Shown here in pieces: positions 25,225 through 36,881 of a DNA stretch of 64,000 nt (positions within the stretch are counted from its first letter, which is position 1; each line of letters begins with the position of its first letter). The DNA comes from Deuterostichococcus epilithicus (lineage: Eukaryota; Chlorophyta; Trebouxiophyceae; Prasiolales; Stichococcaceae). Where the stretch lies: the NCBI GenBank assembly GCA_033439295.1, contig JAVTLE010000021.1:2170009-2234008 (forward strand). Reading direction: 5' to 3'. A program made the translations under genes and the position numbers. The notes under the pieces were generated by a model, which worked only from the letters and a program-made list of their open reading frames with translations, was not told where the DNA came from and did not search any database.

Positions 25225-25911
25225 GTCGCTGGGGCGCCTGCACCGAAGTCTGAAGTCATCCTGCTTCGGTGTATTTGTTCGTCAAGTAGTCCTGACGTGG
25301 TCTGAGCTCTGAGTGATACCTAGGCAGTCGGACGCTGCCGCATTCCTCCGTAATGCTGGCAAGCAGGGAGCAGTCTTACAACCAAAATCTGTAATTGACT
25401 GACAGACACATGTACTGCTGTACTGCGAGACGACAGAGAGACTACCTATCTACAAATGACACTAGAGGCTTTGCGGTGCAAGTCTGTGTTCTGCGAGACT
25501 CAAAATCTCAAGTATCTGAGTACAAGCCCCAACCATGCCACACAGCACTGCACATCCCAGAGGCATGGACGAAAGACTGTCGGCTGCAGTCAGCAGTCCC
25601 AAGCGTGTTCTGTGCTCATCGTGGCTGCTCTGCATCTGGCTCGGTAACCGATGAGGACCGTGGCTGCACTGACAAATCCCTTTGTTGCCGCACCCTCGTT
25701 GCTCGCTGCGGCAGCAGCGGCTGCTGCGCCAGTGGCTCCTCATTCTTCGTTTTGGCTGCACACAGATGTGCCAGACCATCAGCATGGGCTATGATGGACA
25801 ACGGCCGCATGTTACAAGCATGTGGCCCGCCCCACTCCACAGGCAAGAGCACATCGGGGGAGGGTGACGGCAAATGTCAACTGGACGGATTGTCTGCCAG
25901 GGGTTGAACTT
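25225..25911. other. Tail-to-tail intergenic region
   Basis: These 687 bases between LYAR (+) and OPR-RAP (-) carry an open 170-codon frame (25395-25907, +) with no domain and very high Cys/Ser content, judged non-coding. Candidate poly(A) signals are TGTAA at 25390-25394 for LYAR and its complement at 25812-25816 for OPR-RAP. Confidence 0.35.
25812..25816 (-). terminator. Possible TGTAA poly(A) signal of the OPR-RAP gene
   Basis: TGTAA on the minus strand, about 95 bases after the stop at 25912. A short motif, so only suggestive. Confidence 0.3.
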
Positions 25912-28900
25912 CTAGGGCGTCTCAGCCCGTGACAGTGGCACTGCCGAGCCACGTGTCGCCTGAAGGCCGCCAGGGGCCGTGCGCCAGATGCATACAACAG
26001 GGGGCAAGACACGTGCGCGGCGCGGCTCACTGTTGAGGGTGAGGCGCGTCTGCCGCGGCCGAACCGCCTTGCCACGCATGCCGTTCACGTACACTGTCGG
26101 TGTCTCGCCCCGCTCCTCAGCCGGCACCGGCTCCAGGCGTATGCCCACAACTGGCGCCTGCTGACGCGCCTGCAGGTGAGATTCGTCAAAGGGCCTGATG
26201 GGCTGTGGTACGTGAACCCGTCAGCGCACTGACCGCCATCCCCAGCATGTCTTGCCAGCATTGCAGCTGCGCCCTAGCGGATGATGTGCGAATTGGGATG
26301 GCAATGTGCGATGAGGCGCGAGCCGCTCTCGAAGTTGCAGGGTGCTGTGGCGCCTGCTTGTATGGCAAATCGGGCAACTCGGCGCGCATAGCAATGGGTC
26401 GCTATTTTGGCAAGGTCACGCAAGCTAGCCTTGCCGGGCGGCAGTGAAACAGTCATGCTTTTTGGTTGCGTGGGGTGCTAGGCTGCGCTTGCCATGCGTG
26501 TCAGGGGAGCTGCAGCTGGGCATTGGAAAGGCGCAGGCGCAGCTCGCAAGCGTGGGGCCGTCTGACCGACCGTCAGCAACTGTGGCGGCTCCTGTGCAGA
26601 CGTGCGGACCCGGCGGAGCAAGCAGTGCACACCTGCACGGCGCGCGAGGCCTGCTGCGGCTGGCTGGGCGAGTCGAGGCGCGCCGCTGCCGGCGGCGCGC
26701 CCTCCCTTGGCGGCCACGTGATGTTGATGCCGATGCTGGCCAGCTTTTCCACGATGTAGGCCTCCTGTTCAGATTGATCTGAGCGAATCAGGGTATGCAC
26801 AGCCAGGGCGCTCACCACATGTTGGATGAGGGGGCTCGGGGCTCTGAATATGATGAATGCTGCGCATCTGGCCGCAACTGGCGACACCACCATACCGAAC
26901 AGCGGTCGTGTTGTGCCATCATCAGGCGAGCTGATGCTGATGCGAATACAACCCTACGCTGTTGTCATTCAGCACACACTGCCAAGGAGTTACCCTGTCG
27001 ATCTCGACGTCAGACTTGTTGTCGCCGTCGTTATACCACTCGAAGTAGGGCACGCTGAGCACCGTCCAGCCCTTCGCCCGCAGCAGCCGTCGCCTGCGCA
27101 CGGGCAGAGCAGATGTGCCTCCCAAGCGTGCAGCTGTGAAACGGAGCAAGCTCAGCCGCAGGCAGCTGCTGCAGCTGCTGTGCCCATGCATCATGCGAAT
27201 TGCATTATAAGGACCGCAGCGCCGCAGCACCCTCACCCAGCCACCATCTTTCGGTCGACATCGTCCCTGGAAGGGCCAGACTGCCCTGCCGGCCGGATGG
27301 CGCCAAACGTGGCAGCACACGAGCGCGCATTGAACGAAGGTGCGGCCTTCGAGATTGTGCGCCATTTCCCCCTGTGCTACAGGACCCGGCGGGGGAGGGG
27401 GGCGCGCACCGCAGGATGGTGTGGCCGAGCGGCTGCTCCGTGTTGCAGGTGAAGTGGTATGGCCCGTCCACCTCCAGCGCGATCGGCTGCGGCAACAGCA
27501 CACAAGTCAGCAGTCTTGAAAGCAAAGTGCACAGCACACCTGCAGCTGGTTCCATATCCACTCGGCGCACACTGTCTGCAAGACACCGCCAGCGCCGTCG
27601 CACACCAGTCATTGCAGACCTTGCACGGCCCGACTCCAAGACCGAAGCACATGCACCTGCAGATCAGCATCACCCCGAGGCGTGCGAGCATTGCCGTGCA
27701 TAGGCCTAGTGCGGGCGGCAGGGCTCGTGAGGGCGCACAGCGTCGCTTGCCCGCAGTCTGGGGATTGGGGGCTGTCAGGGTTTCCAGCAGGTCGCACCAG
27801 GGATGGCCTGCTCACCTGTGCGCCATTGCGCAGGGCGATGTCCACTGAGAAGAGGCCATCGGGCGTGACGTACTCCACCAGGTGAGGCACGCCGATGCGC
27901 AGCAGCAGCGCCGACACCTCCTGCACGGCGCAGGGGGCAGTTGCGGTTGCATTTCGGCCGGCACCCGCACGCGGCAGGCTGTTGGCGAAGTCTCAGGGTT
28001 GTTGCCTTCACAAGCCGCAGTGTCTGATGTTGCTGGAAAGACGCGGTCTGCTGTCCAACCCCCGGACGTGGCCCGCTTGCTTGCGGTGCGACCGATGCCG
28101 CCGGCGTCACAACCCTGACGGGGAAGGGGGCGGCCATGCTCGGCACCTGGTGGAAGCTGGAGACGTGGGTGCGCGAGACGGAGGCCTTCCACAGCGCCTC
28201 GCCGTGGCGGTGGATCCGGTCTGGCAGCGCCGTCAGCAGCTCCTCGTTCGTGCCGCGCTCCGAGCGCGCCAGCATCAGCGCCTGCGGCGGCGCCGGCGCA
28301 GCGACGTAAGCTTGGGGCGGCAGGGCGGGGTGTCGCCTCTTTTTTACGTCCACCGCCAGCAGGCGCACCGCCAGTTGGTTTTGTCGGTGCGGCGACCGTA
28401 CGCAAGCCCCCAGCCACGAAAGCAGCGATACTCTGACGGTCTAGAGTCCATTCGAGTCCATTCGAGGCCGGAACCAGGGGGCAGTGTGTGCGGGTCATCC
28501 CAGGCGAGATGGTGCGAGTGCAATAACATGCGTGCGACGGACGGAACGGGATGGTGTGTCATGGTAGCTAAGGTTACAAACAAGGGCACCTGGAACAGCT
28601 GCTGCAGCTGCAGGGGCTCGATGGCGTCAAGTGGCTGCGTCGCCATGCGGTCTACGAGCGCCATGAAGACAGGCTCCCGGCTGGCCTGCAGCACACTCAG
28701 CGCCCACAGGCTGCTGGTCGTCGCCTGGCTGGAGAACTTGAAAACCTGCAAGAGAGGGGCAGCTGGCTGGCATGAGCTGACCGCTGGGAGGCTGTGTGCT
28801 GTAGGTGAGGCTTTTGCAGTCAGCCACTTTGGGCAATCGCTACACAGCAGGCTGCATGGCATGTTGCCAAATCCTCTTTTGTCCAGTGAGGGTCGCAACC

Positions 28901-31900
28901 TGATCGGTTCACCACCAAACTCCGCCACATTGCTGGAGGGAGGCTCAAGAGTGGCAGGGGGGAGACTGGTGGCAAGAACAGCCAGTTGGATTTGATGACC
29001 AGCCACACCTGCTGCGAGATCTGGGTGCAGAAGGTGTGCAGCAGGGGCCCCGGGTGGTAGCCCAGCTTTGCGCACGCCCAGATGACGTTGACCAGCTCCT
29101 ACATCGCCAGGTGACTCGCTGTTCAAACCAGGTTGCTCGTCCAGTAGCGAAGGAGGAGGCATCGCATGCAGTGAGGCAACAGGCAGCAAGCATCCAAATA
29201 GGCAGTGCGCACACACAAACTCCTGCAGGCCCAGGCCGAGGCCAAGGATCTATGCAGTGGACCAGACTGCACAGAGCCTCTTCTGGCTGATGAGGAGAAG
29301 CTTGTGAGGCCGAGAGAACTGTACATGACAGGCAATGCGCAACAGGAACGGTGCGCGCCTGCTCCTTGAAGCTGTCCATGTTGACAGACACCTCGCCGAT
29401 GAGGGCATTGAAGCTGGGTCCGCTGGGGAAGTAGCGCAGCGTGGCGAAGGACCACAGCGAGTTGGCCAGCGCCTGCGGCGCGAATGCGCGCAGCCGGCCC
29501 GGCACCGCCAGCTCCCTCTCCAGCGCCTGCGGTGCATGCACCGGTTGTCAGGACTGTCGGAACACGTATTAACAGAGGTTGGCGAAGGCCTGCTGATGAC
29601 GCATGGCTTGCAGTGAAGCAGCGCGCAGGCCGGCAGGACGGCGGAGCCACAGGGTGTGGCCCGCTGAGGCTGCGGGCCGTTGCGACAGGCCGGCAGCCAG
29701 CCCCCACAGGGGCAGCAGCGATGCCATTCGCGACCAAGGGGGCGTGCGCGACAAATTTAACACCAAAGATGTCGCGAGGCCGTCGAGGCCCGAAAGCGGC
29801 CCAAAACAAGTGCGCACAAAGGGAAGGGCGCACTTCCAGCAGCGGGATGCACACGTAGCCGACGCGCGCGTAGGCCACCAGGATGTTGGACAGCTCCTGC
29901 GGGTTGAAGTCCGCCAGGCGCGCGACGCCCTCCGCCGCGACCGCCTTGAGGAACGCCTCGTCCGAGAAGCCCAGCGTGGCGGCGCCCCACACCGTGTTTG
30001 TGAGCGCCTGCACGCTGTACTCCGCGTGCCGGACCGTGGCGTCCTCTGCCACCGCCTGGAGAGGGGCGATTTGAAATGGATTGCACTCAAAGAGCGTCTT
30101 TCTCCAGTACATACGAGGCGCCGCCGGTGCCGGTTTGCTTTGCTTGGGAGGCGGGCAGGTGGGCACGCGGCGGCAGACACTGGCGGCAGTCCGTAGCCCA
30201 GTGAGAGCTGAGATTCGGATTGTGTTGCAGCTTCTTGTCCTTCCAAAAAGCAGCAACTTCACGGTCAGGGACAGATGGATGCGTCTCCGCCGCCCACACC
30301 TGCAGGAAGCGCTGGTTGGAGTGCTCCAGGGTGGCGCAGCTCCACACCACATTGGACAGCGCCTGCGGGAAGAAGGTGTGCAGCCCCTTCTCCAGCATCG
30401 TGTCGATGATGGCATCGATGGTCTCCGTGTCGCGGTTGCCTGCGCGTGGAGGGGGGCCGTCGAGAGGCATCAGCATGGATATTTCCCAGGGGAGTTTGGG
30501 CCCTGGTGGGGCCCAGAGCCCATCGCAGGGCACATCGCCTAGAGGGATGTCATGCGAAGACTGCAAGCTTCCCCAGACACAAGCGTCACATGGCACATGC
30601 GTTCAACACGACGTGCGCCCAATGTGACCAGCAGCAGGGTGCTGCAGCAGGCCGGCGGCGCACCAAAGACGGCGAACGCCCACACGATGATCGACAGCTC
30701 CTGCTGCTTGAAGTCCTTCAGGTTCGACTCCCGCAGCCGCGCCGACACGCCCTGCGCCAGCGATGGCCGCTCCTCGCCCAGCGTGGCCATCTGGGGGCAA
30801 GCATGAAGGACACGTTAGGGCCGATGCAGCAGCTCAAGTGAGCCAACCCGGTTGAGCATAAGCGGTTGTACTTGACGATGCAGCACAGTCTGCGTTCTGA
30901 CCAGCGATCTAGGTCAAGCAGGAGAGAGGCGCTTCCTTCAACCAGTCCAGAAGGTGTCAGCACTCGACTGCGGATGCAACCAGGGGCTGGGGCGGCGTAC
31001 CGCCCAGAACACGTTCGCCAGCTGCCGCGGGTGGAAGTCCGCCACAAAGCTCTCCACCGTCTTCAGCAGCACCAGGTAGCCAGGGTGCGCCTTGACTCGC
31101 CTCAGCTGCGGCATGGGATATTTTGCTGATCAGCCCGGCGCCAGAAGCCACAGTTCGCTCTGCGCCCTGAAACTGGGCTGGAGCGCTGTTGCGAAACGTG
31201 GCTGTGCCAAGGCTGCAGAGCTGTCTCGCTCGGCGCTCATGTTCAGAAAAGCGCGACCTGACTAGGGAGGCGGCTCACCTCGTACTTTCTCGACAGCTTT
31301 GCGATGCGGTGCATCGAAGTGGACACATTGATCTCGTCAAAGAGCATCGACAGGTCCTGTGCAGAAGCATTATCGGATCTCAGCAATGCAGTCCGTTGAC
31401 GAGGACAGGCCTGCACAGACGGGGCGGGGATGGCCACGGACTTGCACCTCAAAACACGCTGCTGGATGAAAGACTGCGCACAAGCAGCGTGCGGAACAGC
31501 GTGTCGACATGACATACGACAGCAGCCATAGCTGCGCCAGCAGGCATCCGCCAAAATCCCCACCTGCACAATGACCATGACCGACTCCCACCGCTGGCAG
31601 CTGGTCAGCATCACATTGATGCCGATATGGAGCGGGTCTTTGATGCCGGTCGCTTCAGCACGCTCCTGCATCTCCAGCACCGGCGGCCCTGGCGAGCCGT
31701 CCGGGTTCAGCAGCCCCGCGTCCATGAACTTCTGGGAGAAACAGCCCGGCTGGAAACCCTCTCCTGCAGGGCGGCCGCAACCGGGTGGAGTCAAGGAGCC
31801 GACTTCTCATGGAGCGGCGGCCAACGACAGGAATGGGACTTGTGCCGCTCCCCTCCCCACGTGCGAGCTCGAGGCAAACCCCAGCCCGTTGGAACGACAT

Positions 31901-32690
31901 GCACGGCTGGCGGCACTGCCTGGGGGCACAAACCACAACCCGGATTGCGACCATGTGCGCCCTCACTCACTCGTGTTCTCAACGTGCCGGTCGATGCGGA
32001 AGAACCCGGTGTAGCGCCTGAAGAACGCCTCCATGACGGGGTCGCCAGAGTCCCTGTTCTGCCTGGGCGTCGCGCCGGTGCTGGCGCCTCTGCCACCCAA
32101 CCAGCGCCGGTTGGCGGGGGTTGCCGCGGCGACCGCCGCCGCCGCCGGGTTCTTCTGCCAGACCTTGCCCGTGCCCAGCCGCCCGGCCTCCTGCTCATGC
32201 GGCTGCTGATTGTAGTGCTGCCGCCTGTCTGGCAGATAGTCGTCGCCCTGCTGCTGGCCTGGCTGCCGCTCATTGTCGCTGCCGCTGTCTGCCTGCGAGC
32301 TGCTGGCCTGTGCGTTGCTGGCTCTGCGCTCCTCATCTGGCCCTGCACCAAAAATGGTCCCCAAACCACAACTCATTTCCTGGTCTGGACTGCACATACA
32401 AGGTTGATGTGGCATTCCGCAGCAGGAACCAAGCATAGCAGCGCATTGTACACTCCCACCCGCTGTGTGCAAGGCACACCTGCTGGCTCCGTGTCTTCTG
32501 ACATGGCCTGAGGCAGCATGCAGCAGCGGCCGCGAGCCGGACTGAGGCCAGAACGCTGCTGCCGCTGGCGCAGCAGCCTCTGGATGCTGTACGGCAGGCC
32601 GCTGTTGTGCCTCCATGCAACCTGCGAGAGCGCTAAGACTGTCTGCAGCCACTGTCCGCAGCCAATGCAAATACAGGCCCAGTGCTTCAT
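25912..32690 (-). CDS. Octotricopeptide-repeat (OPR) protein with C-terminal RAP domain, predicted organellar
   Basis: About 16-18 exons. The start at 32690 gives a basic leader (SIQRLLRQRQQRSGLSPARG) that splices in phase into a Gln/Ser/Asp-rich segment (about 32345-32010). Helical-repeat exons follow at about 31730-31560, 31356-31270, 31105-31010, 30790-30650, 30440-30300, 30060-29840, 29530-29370, 29110-29010 and 28745-28590. Their repeated blocks have the OPR/FASTK pattern: FAPQALANSLWSFATLRY, YSVQALTNTVWGAATLGF, FNPQELSNILVAYARVGY and FPQALSNVVWSCATLEH. The RAP domain lies in exons 27920-27820, 27490-27425, about 27090-27000 and 26770-26600: HLVEYVTPDGLFSVDIAL, PIALEVDGPYHF, LRAKGWTVLSVPYFEWYN and YIVEKLASIGI. 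Relatives stabilise, splice or process chloroplast or mitochondrial RNAs. The last exon (26160-25912) is basic. The RNA target cannot be read from sequence. Confidence 0.87.
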
Positions 32691-33540
32691 ATGAAGCCAA
32701 CAGGCAGAAGCTTACCTGGACGCTGCACGGCTGCTGCAACCCGCAGATTCGCATACTGGCGCTGTGGCAATTGTGTTGCAATAACCTCCCGCGCGACCTG
32801 AGCAGGCGTGCACATGCATCATGATGCCGGCCAAAGCACACGCTACCAAGGGCGAGGGTGAGCACAGGACGGCCCATCTTGAGCATGTGCCGAGCTTGCG
32901 AATTTAAGCTTCCTGTACTCGGGCCAGCTGCTGATGCTCACCTCGTGGCATCCGCACAACTGGCCATGGTTGGCGGGAGCGCCAGGCTCATGCGCTAACC
33001 CCCTCCGCACCGCCCGCCTAGCAGGCTTGCTCGCAATGCATGCGAGCGCCGCGGGAGCGGCTGCACCACCCAGCCAACAATGCTGCAGGACGGCAGATGA
33101 TATGGGGCATCAACGCCCGTGCCGCCGCGGTGCCGGCGTGCTGCTGTATGCGGTTGTGAAGATCGGGGCGTGTTGGGCGGATATGCTGGGATGCAGATGA
33201 CGTCGCACACCTGGATCTGCAGCTGCGACGCTACCACCACCAGCCGCGTGCGCCTCGACGGCTGACGACGATGTCGGAGCGTTGTAGCCAGGATGGGTGG
33301 CGGAACAGGATTGATGCCCGGTGCGGAGTCCCACGCTCAGACCCCCAAGCCTCTGATCAGCTGCTTGTGCGAGCCAGATCAAGCACGGAAAGGGGAACAA
33401 GTTGACTGAGCTGCCTGAAATAGCCCGTTATGACTGCGACTCGCCGAGAGCCAGCTTGCATCCACACGAAATCCGTCAGGTCAGCAGATGCTGCTGAATG
33501 ACGGCTTTGTGTTGCCAACAGGCCAATTGGCTGCGCTGCA
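32691..33540. other. Gap with no supported gene
   Basis: The 850 bases upstream of the OPR-RAP start contain no exon I can defend. An alternative OPR-RAP start at 32886 would extend an in-frame reading into this stretch, but that frame crosses the better in-phase intron. The region may hold the OPR-RAP promoter and the 3' UTR of the next minus-strand gene. Confidence 0.35.
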
Positions 33541-33546
33541 GCCAAT

Positions 33547-36500
33547 TTAACAGCGGCTGATCAGCTCAGGTGGGGGCGTGTCAGTCAGGGCAAAACCCTG
33601 TCCCCTGCGGACAGATGCACAGATCTGTGGGTTTGCAATCTCCACCCTGACAGGCGGCACGAACCGCAGCAACACCCGCGAAGGGTGGTTGAAGGGCTCG
33701 TCCATAGGCCACGACCCTTGCACCTTCAGGCTGTCCATGCACGCTTTCGCCCTCGCTCGGAGTGATCGGCAGCCGCAGCACGAGATTTGGGCCGCCGCGG
33801 TGCACGAGCAGACCCTCGCGATGCGCATCATGGTGGTCCCAGCGCGCGATGCGATACCCACTGAACCTGATACACCTAGCAATGCGCTCATGCTGCTCTG
33901 GCGTCACCCGCGTCACATGATGCACACATATCCAGACATCCAGAGCGGTGCTCTCCAGTGGAAATTCCATGAAGTCGAATCAAGGCGGGCTGCCAGCCTG
34001 TCACCCTGTCTTGGACGGGTTCCCCTGGTCATCTAACCCTGCAGATGCCCCGTAGAGCAGGCATGGTAGCGCGCAGCTGTAGTTCGAAGCGCCGCGACAT
34101 CGGGATACAGTGCAGAGTCTGGCGAGGGCTGCGCTTCGCCGTGCGCTGCTGCTATGGCCTGAGGCTGCGCTGCGGGCTGCATCTCCGTGGGCGCTGCAGA
34201 CGTGCACTGTAGGCTGCGCGGCGGGCAATGCGGGCGAGCCGCCAGCTGGCCTACACTGCAGCGCCTGTGCGATCACGGACCATACATCGGACTGCGGCAC
34301 GGGCTGTGACGCAGGCTGTGGCATGGGCTGCCGCGCTACGGCCCGCGTCGCTGGTTGCCGCGCTGCAGAATGCTCCAATGTAGGCCAGTCCTCTGACAAT
34401 GCCACAGGCTGCATCTGCAGTGGTGCCCCAATATGCGGGCTGCATCGTGGGCGGCGGCGCAGCAGCCGGCTGCGGCCTCTGCAAGCACAGAGAAGGAGAC
34501 ACAATGTCTGGCTTCCCTGACACTCCATAGATGACTACCCTACACCCTAAGCAATGCTACGCCTGTAAGCAAGGGTGCGCCTTTCGACACAAACATTTGG
34601 TCCCGGTCATGATCTGCTCGGGCAAACCTTGCATTGCCAAACAGCGCCTGCATGCTGTGGACAAAATGCCAGCTGCTGAAAGAAACTTGCAACTTGCAAC
34701 AAAGCAGAAGTGGAGGCCTCACTAGCAGTAGTCCGCTAGTTCCTGAAGGCACTGCACCCGCCCACGTCTCCTCCTGCGCCTGTTGCAGGCAGCCGCGCGG
34801 GCGCGGCGGCACCGGCCGGCCGCAAAACCGGCGGCTAAGCCGCTGGATGTCGTCCCTGTCCAGGTGCGGCCCCGCGCGCGACAGCTCCTGAAAGTCCTGC
34901 TCCGAGAATTTCGCCTGCGGCGTTTTGGTGACCCCAACTACGATGTCACGGACTGGCTTTGCTTCTGCGCTTTGGCCTTCAAATGGGCAATGACATGCCA
35001 CATGTGCACACATGCATCGGAGTCAAACCACAACATCTTGTCAGATTCGAGCGCACCAATGCTGTGTGAGCTGGTGTGCTTTGGTGCAAGTGCTGACGGA
35101 TGAATATGGCTGGGTTCCCTTGAATTACACCGAGAGCGCAACTGCACATGGTCTGCACATTAGGTGGGATTGCAGGACAGCTCGGATGCAAAAGCGCACC
35201 GTGCATCTGCTGCTGCTGCTGACCATGGTCTCCGACAGCACGTACCGCCAGGTCGAAATTTCGAGGTCCGTCATCGGGTACAGAAGCTGGCGCACCTGAT
35301 GCCGAGCCCCATGTTGTCAGTGAGTACGACGAGCAGCAAAACACATGAACAAACACCGGCCACACAGCACGACACAGCACAGAGAAACCACGAGGCAACA
35401 GAAATTTCAGGGGGAGCTGTCCAAACACGCATTGCTTTCGCGTGCGTCCATTCCCCACCATCTGCACTGCCGGTGCGTTTGCCACGCCTTTGGACCATAC
35501 CGCCTCGTCGATGGCGATGACGCCCTGATCGAATATCTGGAGCCACGCTGTGGGCGACCGCGACGGGACCTGAGCAGCATTGCAGAATGTTGTCCAAGAG
35601 GGGATGATGAGCAGCATGCTGCCGACCCGCACACGGCTCTGCCATGCAACTGGTCCGGAAATCTGAATAAAACGAATGCTCGATCGGTGAGCCAGCACGA
35701 CATGCTGACTGCTATTGCATAACGTGCCACAACTTTGACCATGTGACTAGCCTACCAAAGGCGCACCGCGTTGCGCAGTTTCCAATGCCATATCTTGCAC
35801 GTATTATGATTGTGTCGCCGATCTACTGAGGACAACAGAGGAAGAGCAGCAGCTTTGCAACACGACAGAGAACTACGAACACCTTGGGTTGACACACCTG
35901 CAGCTCGTCACATGAGTTGCCCACGGCGCGCTGGTCTCCCCAGTTGGTCACGGGCTCGTCCGTATCCGTAGTCGCGTCAGAGATGTCGAGCGCCTGTAGG
36001 GGCACAATACAAGGATAGCTACAGGATGCACGATTTTCTCGAGAAGCAAAAAAAGGTGATTGTCGATCTGTGGTGCAGTGCCGTGTGGTGCAGAGGCACG
36101 GCACTGCACCGAGCCTTGCCCAAATGTGCCGCACCACATCGGTTTTTGCGATGAGTGCCTCTTTGACCGAGCGCCCCGAGTGCCCATAGAAGCCCCTGTA
36201 CGGTTCCTGCATTTTGAAGAGCAGGCATTTTTCTCGGGCAAGTTTGGAGGCAGTGGCTGACGCTCACACTCCGCGCCTCGTCAGTTCAGTGCTCAGGTAA
36301 AGCAGCACAGTATAGTTACCTGAGGTGGGACTGGTGCACAGTCACGGAGGAATTGAGGTAAGGCATGGGCACCTGACTGGAGTTGGCAAGAGTCCGGCGA
36401 CGGCTCGTCAGAGGCGCACGGAATTGGGAGGTCTACTTGCAGTTCTCTGGAAGACTTCATAAGAGCTGGTGAGTCATACAGGTGGAGGCAAGCGGCTGCG

Positions 36501-36590
36501 GTTTGGCTGACTTGGAAAGGAATCTCGAAGGAGCGGTCCAGCGACAGGGGAGCCGTCACGGCAGCGCAGTTGCACCGTTTCTGCGACAAG
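33547..36590 (-). CDS. Unidentified multi-exon gene (exon set approximate)
   Basis: Several minus-strand segments look coding and are flanked by good splice sites. About 36590-36320 (with SFEIPFQVSQTAAACLHLYD) ends at CAG|GTAACT. About 35990-35900 holds ALDISDATTDTDEPVTNWGD. About 35580-35465 holds WLQIFDQGVIAIDEAVWSKG. About 35297-35215 holds RQLLYPMTDLEISTWRYVL. About 34910-34760 holds AKFSEQDFQELSRAGPHLDR. About 34470-34140 is a Gln/Pro/Ala-rich stretch. About 33720-33547 holds HPSRVLLRFVPPVRVEIANP and ends PPPELISRC. I do not recognise a family, and the joins between segments were not all verified. It could be more than one gene. It diverges from the DUF760 gene. Confidence 0.4.
36072..36110. 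repeat. Perfect 14-bp inverted repeat with 11-base loop
   Basis: GGTGCAGTGCCGTG (36072-36085) is the exact reverse complement of 36097-36110. It lies in a predicted intron of the unidentified minus-strand gene. It could form an RNA or DNA hairpin; function is unknown. Confidence 0.9.
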
Positions 36591-36881
36591 TTGAGCAGGC
36601 TGTTGGGCAGGGTGTCAGAGAGCAGAAGATAGAACGATGCTGCCTATGCTGTCCTGTCACCAGTTCGTCTCGGAACTGCTCCGGACTCCACTTTTGGATG
36701 CTAGAGCCGTTTCCACTCCACTCAAGGGGAATAAAAGAGCACTTGCCACATCGCAGTCAACACGACCTTCCACACAGATAGCGCATCGAATTCAGCATTG
36801 GCAATTCCTTCAGCGCGCTAAGTTGTTGCAACATAAGCCTCTGAGTGCAAACGATTGATTGCACCAGGGGCGTTGCCAAGC

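Noticed and set aside
25395-25907. 170-codon plus-strand frame
   Set aside because: No domain, extreme Cys/Ser content and no splice or regulatory context; it lies in a tail-to-tail intergenic region.
29123-30415. 430-codon minus-strand frame as a single-exon gene
   Set aside because: It runs through several introns of the OPR-RAP gene. Only the parts bounded by good splice sites show repeat similarity.
31963-32886. OPR-RAP start at 32886 in one long exon
   Set aside because: A GT donor after EDTEPAG and an acceptor before PDEERR join in phase and give a more transit-like start at 32690.
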